Source: Penicillium oxalicum
Lineage: Eukaryota > Ascomycota > Eurotiomycetes > Eurotiales > Aspergillaceae
DNA length: 64,000 bases
Direction: 5' to 3'
Assembly: GCF_001723175.1 (NCBI RefSeq)
Contig: NC_064651.1
Coordinates: 4,278,001 to 4,342,000 of the forward strand
Shown: positions 12,644-24,897 of the stretch, one piece after another
Layout of the letters: each line of letters opens with the position of its first letter
How positions within the stretch are numbered: position 1 is the stretch's first letter
Made by a program: the position numbers and the translations under genes
The notes under the pieces: model-generated
The model's database searches: none
What the model saw: only the letters and a program-made list of their open reading frames with translations
Told to the model about the DNA's origin: nothing

Positions 12644-14433
12644 TCAGTCCAAACCACCAGCAAGCCACTCGCCCACTTCAACCCCGATCCCCTTGGCCAA
12701 TTCCCCGATCCAATCCCCAGAAACATTCACACACCACTTCTCTCCGGCATCTGCACTGGTATTCCCGGGCCCAGTGCTGGCAAAGCCAACATGTCCCGAG
12801 GCGGGAACCACAAGGCGCAAGCGGCGCAGAGTCGCCAACTCGGCGTAAATTTGATCTGCCACGGCGGGAGTGTTGATTGGGTTCTCGGGTGGGTTGGGGT
12901 CCACGGCGTGGTAGATCGCCACGAGGCGTTCGAGGGGGAACGGACGCGCCGACAGAATGGTTGATGGGCCGGTGATACCGGCACCACCGCCTACTGCCGA
13001 CGTTGTCGCCGAGGATGTAGCAAAGGCCGAGGAAAGCGTGGATTTGGTGATTCGAGTTTTGGTCCGCTTGCCCTTCCGTGGCGTGGATGGGTCGTCGTTT
13101 GCAGCCGCTCGGTCCTCTGCCTGGGCTTGAGACAGTACTTTGAGTCTTCGACGATGATGGGCACGCTTGTTGCGGGCAGAAAGAGAACTTGATGAGAATT
13201 TTGAGAAAAAGATCGTATCGAGGCGCTGGGGAGTATGAGATGCCAGATATGCCGATGTAAGTATCAGCGTTGAAAAATACGGCAGATGAGGAAGAGCAGA
13301 CGGCGCCGCTGAGGCTGTTAATGGCTTTTGCATAGTCATACTCGAGGTCGAGGTGTCTTCCGTGACAATTCGATGCACTAATGCAGCCTCGCCCTGGTGC
13401 CGGAATAAAGCCCTGTTTTTGACCAACAATCTGGTAAAGTCCCATTCTGTATTTCCACCCGGAGGAGCTTCGCCTCGGACCACGGGGGCCACAAACTGCG
13501 ACCATAGTCGATGACAGATGGAGCGAAAGTTAGGGATCGATCCTGCAGTGGGACCGACAAGTGTATCGTAGACCGTGGCCACGAAATGGGGGTATACCCG
13601 TGTTGAAATGTCATCAGGCAGATCGTCAATGACTGGCATTGGAAACGACAGCAGAATCTCGATTGCCTCTTTCCGAGTGTACGGCGGAAACGATATATGA
13701 GGGACAGCCACGTTCTGCAAGAACAGTGGCCGGGGTGAAGAGCTCAGAACGAGGACAACTGAAAGCGAGGGGATCTGTGGAGAAGCCAATCGTTCAATTC
13801 TGATAAGCACTTGATCACTTTTTTTCAAGATCGCATTGGGAGGGAAGCAAGACCAGCGTACAATATCACCTAGGCGCGCCAGCGCAGACAGAAGCGTCTG
13901 TGGCGCCTCTCGCTGACGATCGATCTCATCCAGCACCAGGACGAATTTCCCGGTCTGCGCTTCAGTCCGTGCTGCGAAACATTCCTCAAGAAAAACAGCC
14001 AGCGTGCTGACATGCTCACAACGACCTTTGCCGTACTTCTCCCATTTGTCTCTTTGGTTGAGCGCGTCGAGCGTGTTCCAAAGGATCTTGGTGAGTAGAT
14101 GTCGCGCCGTAATACACTCGGAGCTGCGGACAAAGGTGTGCGGCACTCCCAGTGCCTGGAGCACACCTCGGATGATTGTCGTTTTGCAGGTGGCAGACAC
14201 GCCATGCACAACAAGTGTTGGAGTACTAGGGGTGCTCGGCTATGTCCAATTTGTTCGTCAGCTTCATTGGACTGAATCCAGATGTGTCACTCAATCGCAC
14301 TCAGATGCGGAGATGGTTCAGCCATCTCCGCAAAATGTTTACTCACATGCAGCAAGCTGGCAAGCTGTTTGGCCTGTACACCACGACAGGGCCATTGCGC
14401 GCTCAATGAGCGAGCAACATCCACCGGCTGCAT
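12644..14433 (-). CDS. orc5: Origin recognition complex subunit 5 (AAA+ ATPase fold)
   Basis: Orc5 is a subunit of the six-protein complex that binds replication origins and loads MCM helicase. Exon 1 is 14433-14347 (MQPVDVARSLSAQWPCRGVQ) and exon 2 is 14239-12644, split by a 107-bp intron with a GTGAGT donor; the product is 560 residues. The N-terminal ATPase part shows a Walker A-like motif at residues 42-50 and Walker B VLVLDEID near 130-136. The stretch RSSECITARHLL and the C-terminal winged-helix-like part fit Orc5 rather than Orc4. A serine/lysine-rich insert lies between about residues 350 and 440. The Walker A motif reads GVSATCKTT, with cysteine 47 (TGC at 14188-14186) where the consensus has glycine before the lysine; one base change would explain it. 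An in-frame stop lies just upstream of the chosen start. Confidence 0.9.
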
Positions 14434-15440
14434 CAGATCTTCGTTTCAAAGGGATCCCTGGCGACTCAATCCTGTGGCACCGGCGGAGAGTAGGTTTCTA
14501 CGCATAGCTCCTGTGGCCGTTCCAGACGCCCGCGGACCGCATGACTTCAATCACGTGATTTCGCGACGCGCCATAGAGATCGTGATCGGTAGGCTCGCGT
14601 GTAGTATGAAGAATTGCGTTTGCAGAAAATGCACGGTTCTACCCGAGACCTTCAGTCTGAAGACGATTGCTACGAGGAAGGGGCGAAAAATCAAAGCAGA
14701 TGGGACTAACGTGGTGGTTTATTCATAAAAGACAGGAAACCATCATGACTGGAAATTGCATCTGTGTCAGATAAAACAAAAGCCAGAGTACAGGGAGAGA
14801 GGTCATGATCGAAAGCAAATATGATGAGCAAACACAGATGTAAAAAACACAGGGTGGAAATGAAGAGAAACGACTGGTGTTCACGGAGACGACTGAGACC
14901 AAAACAATGGACGGCTTCGAATCCCATCAGGTATCCAAATCCATCCAAGGTCATGTAGAGAGGTCATGTCGTGTTCAGAAAACGGCAAGACCGTATCCGA
15001 AAAAAAGTACATAGGAGGCTAAAAGCGGTACAACGACAAGCAGGGGTGAAAAAGGGGGCTCAAAGATACAAGGTCGCTCTTCAACGCTGATTGTACCATG
15101 CGAGGTTTGCAGGGCGCGCAAGATAGATGCAAGATGCACAATGCGTGGGAACTTGCCGAGAAAGAAAAGTGATCATGACGCATTGCTACATGCACGGGGC
15201 TCAGGAATAAACAATCGTGCGGGCGGAATGTGGCAAGAAATGGGGGTAGGGAACGGAAATGCTTCGAAATCGAAGAGGTTGCGCCATATGCAAGTGAGCC
15301 TGGGCATAAGGACAACCTTGAATGGAAAATCCGTTTAAATCGTCAAAAATTCGTGGCTTCGTGGTCAATATCGAGTATGGATACAAGGTGAAGATGGCAA
15401 TGTTGCACATGGTGAGAGGCAATATCCACATCTTCTCGCT
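14434..15440. other. Spacer holding the orc5 promoter and puf4 3' region
   Basis: This 1.0-kb spacer lies between the start of orc5 and the stop of puf4, both on the minus strand. The right part, read on the minus strand, should be the puf4 3' UTR. It contains one UGUA-N4-UA element (listed separately). The small open frames here show no protein-like composition. Confidence 0.45.
15376..15385 (-). promoter_or_regulatory. Candidate PUF-protein binding element in the puf4 3' UTR
   Basis: Read on the minus strand this is TGTATCCATA, which fits the UGUA-N4-UA form bound by some yeast PUF proteins. It sits about 56-65 nt downstream of the puf4 stop codon. Such a match arises by chance about once per 4 kb per strand, so it is only suggestive. 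Confidence 0.3.
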
Positions 15441-18400
15441 TTAATAATAAGCGGCATAGGCGTGCGCGTGGCCACCGTGTCCGCTCATGGCAGCAAGAGG
15501 GGCTCCCAAGGTTGCAGAGCTTTCGACAGCGCTTCCACGGTGAGTCGAGGTCGAGGCGCCGGACGAGAATCCGTGGTCATTGGTCGTGGCCGATCCATTA
15601 GCAATCTGCATCACGCCCGCAGTGTTGGCTGGGGAATAGCCAGAAAAATTCTTTGTGGTTATCTTGGAAGCCTGGGCGGCTGGAATGACCTCATTTGGGG
15701 TGATTTGTCCACTTCCCTGAGCACTGGATCGACCAGACCCCTCTGCGGCCATAATTTTGCCGGCAATGCGGCGCCCATGAGGGGTTTGGCGGATTGAAGG
15801 CAGAATGGGGCGAATGGCGTCGACGATGCGTTGGCGAGTCTCGGTATCGGCAAAGTCCATGGCAGTCTGAACGACGTAGTTGGCAAATGAATCACGCAGC
15901 ATCGTCTCCAGTTCATTGCCGGACAGAATCTCGTCAATCATCGCTCGGCGAGTCGAGCCATCAGCGGTTCGAAGACACTTCTCGATCACATTGGAGCTGA
16001 ACTTCTGCTTCGACAATTCCGGAATGTTATCGGCGAAGACTTGGCACAAAGGAGTAGTGAAGCACGGCTCTGCAAGATCCAGAATGTATTGCACAACGTA
16101 GTTGCCAAAGGGATCCTGCACGAGGGTAAAAGAGTGTGCAGTGATCTGAGCAATTAGTCGAGCCTTCTGAGCCCCAGAAGCATGGTCAATGCACCGCTGA
16201 AGAACGCAGCATCCGTGCCGGTGAGTGCCGACGATGATGCAGTGAGCGCCAACGGCTTCGTAAATAAACTCGGCTTCCTCGGCATTCAGACGGTTCAGGC
16301 ACTTTTGAATGACATGGTTACCGTTCAGATCCTTGACCAGCTCGACGACGTGATATTTCAAAGCGTCGATGACTGTCTGAGTCTGCTGCGGCGTAGAAAT
16401 GAACTCGATCATCTTCTGCAGGGCTCGAGTACCATGCTGATTCAGCGCAATTTTGACAAGCTGGGGGGCAGCGTTATTGATGAGGGCGGTGCGCTGATCG
16501 TCGTTCGAGTACTCGAGCAATTTCTGGCACAAGTAATTACCGAAGGGATCTGAACGACACGATGGTATGGCAAGTTAGCAAATCAGAGGCATCCAGCCAT
16601 CCAACAGGGCAGGTCATCAAACGTACCGGTCATGAGCTCAATGACATGCATGTAGGTCTCGCTGAAGATCAGCTGCACATGCTCAGGGTTCCGTTCTTCC
16701 AGCTTTCGTTGCAGATAACGACAGCCATGTTGATCTTTGCAAAGATTGTAGAGCTCGCCCTTGTAGTGCTCAAGCGGGAAGTTGGCGTATCGAGTCGCCT
16801 GGCCTGCATCCCCATCAAGCTGGCGGCGGGGAGCAGACACCCCGCGAGCCCCAGTGTCATTGTATCGATATGGAGCGGGTTGGTACGCCGGAGCAGGGTA
16901 AGCACCATAGCCATTGGCCTGGCCGAACCCAGCGAGTTGAGCGTTCGCCTGGACAGGTTGGCCCACGTACGGCGCATAGCCGTACAGAGGTGCGAAGGGA
17001 GGAACCCCAGCCGGAACCATGGCATGAGTCATAGCGTTGTTGGGAGTGGCAGCTGTCAGCTGAGGTCCGAAGGGGGGAGCGCTCGCCTGCAACACGGTGG
17101 AAGGGGACATGCGACCACTGCTGGCCTCGGGCTCGGGAGACGCCTTCAGAACACGAGAGCCGGATGCCCCGGTGGGAATGCGGCCCATGCTAGCATTGTG
17201 GCTGTGCAGATGTTCGGCATTGGTCTTTGGTGGAGTGACCGCTGCATCGAAGCCTCCGGCCTTGACCGTCGGCAGGTCATTGGTGGAGTAAGAGGGCTGC
17301 AGCCCGTTGGGCCGAGTGGTGGAAACCGAGGCAAGAGCTTGCGAAAGGCGGTCATTGGAATAAGTTGTACCACCCCCTTCCAGCGAGATGTGGCGCGCAT
17401 GGGCTGCACTGCTGCGGTCGCCATGGCCGTGTGGAGGGCTATTCACAGGGTCAAAGCGCATGATACCGAGGAAGTCCTGCGGCATACTGGGCATGCTCTG
17501 GTGGCTCGAGCGGTTGCGGCTGTGATGGGCATAGGACTCAGAAGGGGCGTTGGTGCGGGCCATCACGAACTCTCGAGTCTCCGAGGGCGTAGACAGCTAT
17601 GCGGTCGAGAACGTTAGGTTTTGTGGAAATCATGAGGGCTTGAGGATTTGACTCACGATAGTGGAACCGTTTTGTCGAGTGAGCATGGGGAAGTGATCAT
17701 CGGTCGGCTCGGTCATCTTGATGTAACCCTTAATATCAGGTGTGGAGAGACGTTCTTCGTCTTTCAAAAGTTGCAAATGATGATCTTCGCTGGGGAACAA
17801 GTGCTTCGTGGCGGCAAACGAATCGACACCAGAGCTGGCCTTGTATCCAGACATGGAGGAAGTCTGTCGATATGAACTGCTAAAATTATTGCTCGGGAGC
17901 GAATATCGATGAAGACTGGAAAAGGCAGATATGAATGTTAGAGTGAGAAGAGCTGAAGAGTGGTGGGTGATGAGGAGAAGATTCAGGGGAAGTTTGAGGA
18001 GAGGGTGCAAGAGAAGAGAGTGGTGGTTTCACCCATCAAAGGGCGAGGCGATAAACAAGCTGGTGGCAGGTGACTTACGAAGGCCCTGGACGGAAGGGAC
18101 CACTTTCCAGAACAGCCTCTTCCTTCTCTGAGTTTCGGCGAGAGCTAGGCATTGAGTGGCCAGCGAACCGATCAATAGCCTGATGATTGGATTGGGAAGG
18201 ACCCTGAGGTGAGGTGATTTGCGAGGAAGGAGCAAACGCTGAGAAGAATCCCGGAGAGGAAGTGACGCTGGATGAAGCAAACCGTCCCGGGCGAGTCACG
18301 GAAGGAGCGACAGGCTCAGAATACTCTGGAGGGGTCGTTGGTTCACTGACTGGTCCGGAGAGACCGGCTTTGGCGAGATCCCGAGCAAGTTGATCCATCT

Positions 18401-19351
18401 CAATCTTCTCCTTCTCGTGCTGCATGTCAAGGAGCTTCATGTCCTCTTCAAACCGACGTTTTTGCTGCCTCATGTATTCAATGTGCTGGCGTTTCTTCTC
18501 AAACTACTGAGAGTCAGAACAGTGATTCACCACATGCAGTGACTTGGCCCATGATCACGAAAAGAAGAGGTGCAAAATGACAAAAAGGGAACTAGGGTGC
18601 CAGGAAATATCAAGGAGCCGCAATGTCCAAGTGAGAGCTCAAAGGGTGCCAGGTGTCACTGGACTGGACAAGACAGAAATCACTGGATCACAAATGAACG
18701 GTTCTCTGTCTACTCGCAGTCATTGATGCCGCTATATTGACATTCAATCTCTGCGACATAGCAGATCCTCCCGGGAGATGTGATGAACAGGATGGTGAAA
18801 AAAAATGTTGCGCCTGAATATTCATGGAGCAAGTCCAGAGCCGACGACACATGAGGGCGCTCTGATACCATTGATAGAAGACAGGTGTGTGAGGCGTCAT
18901 ATCAGACATATGTCCTCAGATCACTCGCGTGGAACAGGTGACTGGATAAACTGACGTTGCAAGAGGCGCCGTTGGGCTCAAGGATGTGGTTTTAGGGCTT
19001 GACCCCCTGACCAGTGCAATGCGAGGTATGGGATCGAAGGGCAAGAGAGAGCACGAAACAGGGCCAAGGGCTTCAACTCACTGAAGAGAGCAGATCAGAG
19101 TGGTCTGGCACTTGTGTGGGACCGGGGTTGAGGTAATTCCATGACGATGACAGCTTGCTCGAGTCAGTTGTGAATCGTCGCTGCAAGTTGCCTCTCACAT
19201 CGGCCGATGGTCGTGAGAAGCCCGAGCCAAAATTGGAGTGACCCGGGGAAAGCGATGTATATCCTGGAAAGACCGAATCCGAGGGAGGGGAGCGAGGAGA
19301 TGGGAACCGAAGCTCATCGAGGCGTTCACTCAGCCCATTTTTGAAGGCCAT
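15441..19351 (-). CDS. puf4: Puf4-type Pumilio RNA-binding protein
   Basis: PUF proteins bind UGUA-containing 3' UTRs and repress or localise mRNAs in the cytoplasm. Exons on the minus strand: 19351-19082, 18503-18079, 17915-17657, 17596-16627 and 16549-15441, giving 1010 residues. A charged coiled-coil segment (FEKKRQHIEYMRQQKRRFEE) lies near residues 90-140. Serine/proline-rich disordered sequence follows, then the Pumilio domain at about 590-915. The repeats show the expected cores: CKDQHGCRYLQ, DPFGNYLCQKL, NQHGTRALQKM, DLNGNHVIQKC, THRHGCCVLQR, DPFGNYVVQYI and DSFANYVVQTA. The repeat sequence and order resemble yeast Puf4 more than Mpt5. I chose the ATG at 19351-19349 because it sits in a good ACCATGG context. 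An in-frame ATG at 19408 would add 19 residues, and an acceptor-like CACAG lies between them. Confidence 0.9.
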
Positions 19352-20125
19352 GGTGGGCAACGCTGTGGAAACGTCCAACTGTGACGGGGAAACGGCATCA
19401 GTCAGCATGTTTATTCGCGTTGTTTCTACCAAGGTGGTGTGGTGTTGGTCCTTTCGAGGCCTCCGCCGAGCAGGATGATCGGTCTGCTGGACTAGATCAG
19501 GAAGTCCGCTCCCACATACACGTAGTCGAACGAGCTCTTTCGACAGCGCCTGTCTGCCAGCGGGCAGGAATGACAGGGCAAGGGCTAGGGCTCGTTATGC
19601 TATGTGATAAATGGTGCGGGCTCGCAGGCTGGCGGTGTGTGCATGTGTGGAGGAAAGGTTTCTGCTCAAGCAAGGGGATCCGAGAGGGGTTGAGGGGTCT
19701 GAATGATCGACTGGAGAGGGGGAAAGGCCGACTTGCAAGAGGATCTTACACGATGAACGCCTCGAGGGGCAGCAATCAACACCAAGAGATCAAGCACACG
19801 AACAAGAATCACACAGATTTGCAGACGAGGGGTTCATCGAAGGGGGGGCAAAAGAAGGAGGCGGCGGAATCGTTGGGCTGCAAAAGTCGGCCGCGGTGTG
19901 TTCCTGGCGGAGTGCGGAGATCAGCCGCAGGAGACTCGCTGCGTGGGATTGGAGCTTGAACCTACCTCGCTCTCTTCTTTGGCGAGTGGCGACCAACAAA
20001 CTCCGGGTAATTTTCACAGGAGTGTTCACAGTGAAGGTCACCACGGCATCCACACCTACAAAAAGATCCGAACAAGACGTGTTGTACAAGACAGAAGCTC
20101 ACAAAGTTAGGGTTTGAAAGAGAAA

Positions 20126-20137
20126 GGGGGGGGGGGG
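20126..20137 (+). repeat. 12-base poly-G tract
   Basis: Twelve consecutive G residues follow GAGAAA in the region upstream of puf4. Confidence 0.85.
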
Positions 20138-21888
20138 AGAGATTAGATTGGACCCAAAAGACTCACTGTAACTAGTGCCGAGTTGGCGATGGACTGGATG
20201 AATAATGGCGGGAAGCGGGGAGACAGAACAGATCAACCCTATTCGGCAATTGCCGTACACAAATCTTCCTTTTACTGCTCACTGGGCTACTGTGATTCTT
20301 TCATGCCTCTGCTGGTTTGGATTTTTTTTTCTTTTTTTTCCTTTGGTCGGGGGCGTAGCCAGTTCTGGCGATCAATCCAATCGATCATGAGAGCGGCTCG
20401 CCAGTGCTCGAGAATCGGATCTCGAGGACCCGACACGATTGATGTCAATCTACCCCCGAATTGCGACTGGCGGCCCTTTCCTTTAAGGTCGATCCTTCCA
20501 GAATGTCAGGGAGGGATCCTAATGTGTCGTATTTTGAACTTGGTGTACCAAAACCACACAGCCTGCTGTGCTTTCCAATCATTTCCTTTATTAGTGGCCA
20601 GCCTGCCCCGGCCGCCACGGCGGCCCCCAATGAGCATGCGGTCATAGAGCGGTCTTACAACGACCGAAGCATGCATGGATCCTGGTCGTGAGAGCTCTGA
20701 TGTTTCTCCTGTCCCATCCACTGATTAGATGATGAACGGTCACTGCAGCTGCACAGATCATCTCCGGGGTCGGAAACGACTCGGAGATTTCAAACGAAGA
20801 GGCATGATTGGAGTGGCTCTGCCGGGACATGCTTGTACAACGAAGCGGCCGCTCACCTCCCCTCTTCCCCGTCCTCGTAGCTCGTAGCCCGAGCCAGGAT
20901 AGTAGAAGGTGAGATGCCTGTACAGGAATGACCTAATTTTGGGAGTCTCATCTGGCTCCAAAATTGAGGGATATTTACAGAAAACTACCAGTTATCGAAG
21001 TAGAGAGATTGTCAAGGGTGAGCAGAAAAGAAGAGGGAGCAGCAGGTCTCCTCCCTTGAAATCATCATTGTTAGTTGATAAAGTTAGAAACAGCAGCTGG
21101 TGACGGGCGGAGTTCGCCCATGGTACCCATCTTCGATGTGCTGATGGAAGCCTCACCCGACCGGGCTCTACACATATCTACTTACTCACGTTGTGCCTTG
21201 AGTGAGACAGGGCCATCAGTGTGGATGTGAAATGATATTTCCCAAGGGCTTTGGAGAGGAGTGCTAATTTCAGCGTACCTACTGGTACCAGGCCCTACTC
21301 GTGCTACCCTCTGTGCACTGAGATCTTTGAATCTCCCAAGTACCCACAGGTATATCTACTGTTATCGATCATGTACCTCTAGTTTCGCCACCTGGACTGA
21401 ACTAGAACTGCGATCCGTCCGCGCTCTCTGATACTCAAGACTCTTTGCAGGTTGATCACAAGATGTAGATACGAGAGTGGAATAATGTAATGATCATCGG
21501 CCTCCGCCAGAGTATGCTGTCACCAGCCATGGGTCAAGTGTAACGCACACTCTGAGTTCTCCAAGACAGTCGATTTGACCGTTTTAGACTTCCCACTCTT
21601 CAGTAGTGGCTAGATCATTATTGAATTAGATAATATCTTACACATCGGGCAAAAATCACCTGCATGTATTCCTATTTCTCTAGTTGAACACAGATCAAAA
21701 TAGTCTCGCAGAGTCATGCTGTGACTGTTAGCAGTAGTGCTCGTGGGTGGTAGAGTGTAGAGAGGTGTGTGACAACTTGATCAGTGTACTGCAAGCCCAT
21801 TCTGGCGAACGAGAACTGAACCTGGCGAGGTGACAAGCGGATCACCCGCTTTAGTCTCAATGGTGGCCATCCAGTGGGCCACCGCACG

Positions 21889-21920
21889 GGGCAGAGGGGG
21901 AAGGGGGAAGGGGGGGGGGG
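21889..21920 (+). repeat. Purine-rich G tract
   Basis: A short run of GGGGGAA-type units ends in eleven G residues (21910-21920). It is a simple repeat in the 5.5-kb spacer. Confidence 0.8.
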
Positions 21921-24897
21921 TTTACTCGAATTGACCTAGCGTGATCAAAGGGCGTCCTCGTTCGAACAAGGTCGGGCTCCCAACAGTCTTGTATGAGCTC
22001 TGGACTGGAACCGTCCTCGAGACTATCCACGATGGGCTGTTCATTCGCTCGAGTGCTATATTAAATTGAACCATCGATCCAAACGCAAATCACATCCTCA
22101 GAATATCATATCGTACACTTTTACCAGGAGTCAGTATCTAAAATTACTTCACAGAGTACTGTAGGCAGGGGCGGAATTCGCTCGATTGTAGCCTTATCGA
22201 GACGTCACTCGGAGGTTAAGCACTACGGTCGTCGCCATCATTGCTACATTTCTCTCAACTCTCAGCTAACAAACCATTAGTTGTACATTTCCCAGAAATA
22301 CCTAGCAATCTTGTTTAGAAGTGTTCTTATGAGGGAAGAGTAAGAGGGCAATCGCGGAACGACTAGGCCTTAAGCTTCAGTGCGGTCTCCTCTATCAAAT
22401 ACTGAACGGACCAAGTTTGGCACTGGCGGAGGGGGTATAAATCATGCGACGAAATTGGAGAAGAAGATACATATGATAAGAAAGTATGGCGCTATGTTTG
22501 TTGAAAATTGTTATCCAGGGAGAGGAACTTTGTGATCGCGAGGCGTGTCTTGAGTCTGATTGGTACCCTTTGGATAGATGGGATTGAAACTTATGAGGAG
22601 AATATGCCGTGTTGACGACCGCTCTTGAATTCAGGTTATCATCATTGTTGTTACTAGCACTAGTTGCTGCATTGCATATCTGTCATTCATCAAGGTCGCA
22701 TATCGCTACGCACGGTGGAGAAAAGCCTAACGGAATATCAGACAAATTCATGTCGGGCACTCTTGGATCCCTTGATCCTCCTCACAGTCATGAGTCCCTC
22801 GGAGCTTTTGCGGTCGCTTATCAAGCTCATGATTGTTGAAGTTTAGTCCGGTCCACGTGAGGATACACGTGTTTTGCTATACACCTATGCTAAGGGGCTG
22901 CTACTGAAACATCAGGGCAATGTTTACTAAAAATGGAAATGTGTCTACTGGAAGATGCCCGTTTCTGTGAGGGGTTTCCAAACATTGCTAGACCAGTGTC
23001 TCCTCCATAGTTCAGAAACTCACGGGCGCTTGGCCAGACAAGCGGTGAAGGCGAGACCAGTCATCCATGCGAAGCGTGTCGCTTAGAGCCCCTGATCCGC
23101 CAAATGACGGGCATATCTTCACCATGTGGAGATCGTGCATGACAACCCCCTCCGAAGTTGTCCACCATTACTGGGGTGGTTCTAGATGGCAGCCTCTGAC
23201 AAAAGAGCGGCTACAGCCAATGAGCACCGTCTACGCAGTGCGGTTCCATTGGAAAGGAGAGGATACCCCCGCCCTGCCCCCTACAACGCTTTCTTTGTTT
23301 CGCATATTCCGAGGACTCATCATGTGCTTTACTCCGAGGCGGGCAGGGGACCGTGTGCGTGTTCAATTCTGATTCAAGTTGGTAGATCGGGGTGGCTGGG
23401 GACTGCGTGCAGGAGGTGACAGGTCTCAGACAGGGAAGTTCCTTAGGTCGGGATCAAAGCTCAAGCTTGGGCTCATGGGAAAGACAAATATCTATTGAGC
23501 TAGGACCAGGTGTATCAAGGGTTAAGCATTTTTTGTGGTGAAAAGAAAAAGATTGTAATCTATACCATCATATCATGTCCGGGTAGATAGCTAGGCAGGG
23601 CACTGGTGTCTAGGTATAGTATGACGGGTCATTTAGAAGGTTGCATAGCGGGGGAATCCGAGCATTGGCGATCTTTGCCCCTCCGCTCACATACTCGGGG
23701 ATGTAAAGACTTCAATCTTCCCGTGCCGATCTCGGAGGTAGTATCTTGAATTTGGACTGGACCTATAACCCAATGGGGCTGTGAGATGTCATCTGGCGTA
23801 GAAAACATTCCAGACCTCCTATCAATTCAAAAGGCACCTGGACGCTAAGTTGATCATGCTGAGGGCACTTGGATCGTTAGAGGAGACACTTGTAATACTC
23901 TCCCGACTTCACTTGTACATAAGACAATTCTTGTCGAATAATGACCAAGGTCTATGCCAGCTCCTTCTCGTATTTTTTGAATTAAATTCTCATGGGGAGT
24001 AAAAGTAGGTAGGGTTGGAACTTAGCTGGAGAGCGACCTTGAACCGAGCCAAACGATCTCGAATATGGATTTGAAAGCCACGTGGGAAGTCTGAGTATGG
24101 AAACCAGACAGGTTCACAAAACGCCATCCTTACGTACTTTGTTTAAGGTACCAAAGGGAAGTTGACGTAAATTCGGCCTTGTATTTGAACAGAAATGTAG
24201 ATCCAGCAGGCCAACCTTATGTATCTCAATCTCCGGCGAGAATTGCATTCCAGTAGCATAACCTTCTCTTACCTACCTATCAACTCTGAAGGATGGAAGC
24301 AATGGAAGCTTCTTGGCAGCGGCCCACTCCTGTGGCCTTAACACGATTTTAACAGCTCGAGGAGAGCCTCAAACCGCATGCTCGAGCCGATGGAATGCTA
24401 TCACACCTATCATGACTTTGTATATATTTGACCTAGAAATCTCCGTGAGTCCTGTCTCGTTAGCCATGTGGCACTAGCTGCCCCTCTTCAATGACTCTCA
24501 CACAAGACGTGCAATTTCGGAAAATAAATCCGTAACCAAGCAAGTCCGGATCATCCACCAACAGCTTGCACAGGCGCATCTTGTCACGGTTGGGGAAAGA
24601 AATTCTCCCACGACTGAGTTGCAGCGATTCACTACTACACGTTCTAGAGCGATTGAGAATTTGAGACGACTAGTTGTGAGCCTTGAAAATTTGGCAGATT
24701 GCACCCCACTTGATTTGAACCGCTTCGGGATAGCTGACTGATTAGATAAGCCATCTCCAAGAATTCACTTGTCAGCTTTCCCCTCCACTGGCGACCGACA
24801 GATTTGACGTCGAGCACCATCGTCCTCTCGCTTGACGAACGGGCAACGGGTAAGGTCGTTGAAACTTTGATCCTCGAGTCTCAGACCTTCGGCGACA

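Larger units (their letters stand above)
19352..24897. other. 5.5-kb region without a recognisable gene (between divergent puf4 and RPC2 genes)
   Basis: This is by far the largest spacer in the core part. The left 1.5 kb (to about 20900) has moderate GC content and many short overlapping frames, compatible with a long puf4 5' leader. It includes poly-G and T-rich tracts. From about 21100 to 24800 the sequence is stop-rich in all six frames, with only scattered frames under about 100 codons (for example 23067-23372 plus, ATG start, no recognisable domain). I find no tRNA, 5S rRNA or transposase signature. It could be regulatory or non-coding-RNA DNA, or decayed sequence. Confidence 0.5.

Noticed and set aside
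22180..22235. Possible 5S rRNA fragment (GGAGGTTAAGCACTACGG)
   Set aside because: Only a short block resembles 5S rRNA; the expected fungal 5S internal control region and 3' half are absent.
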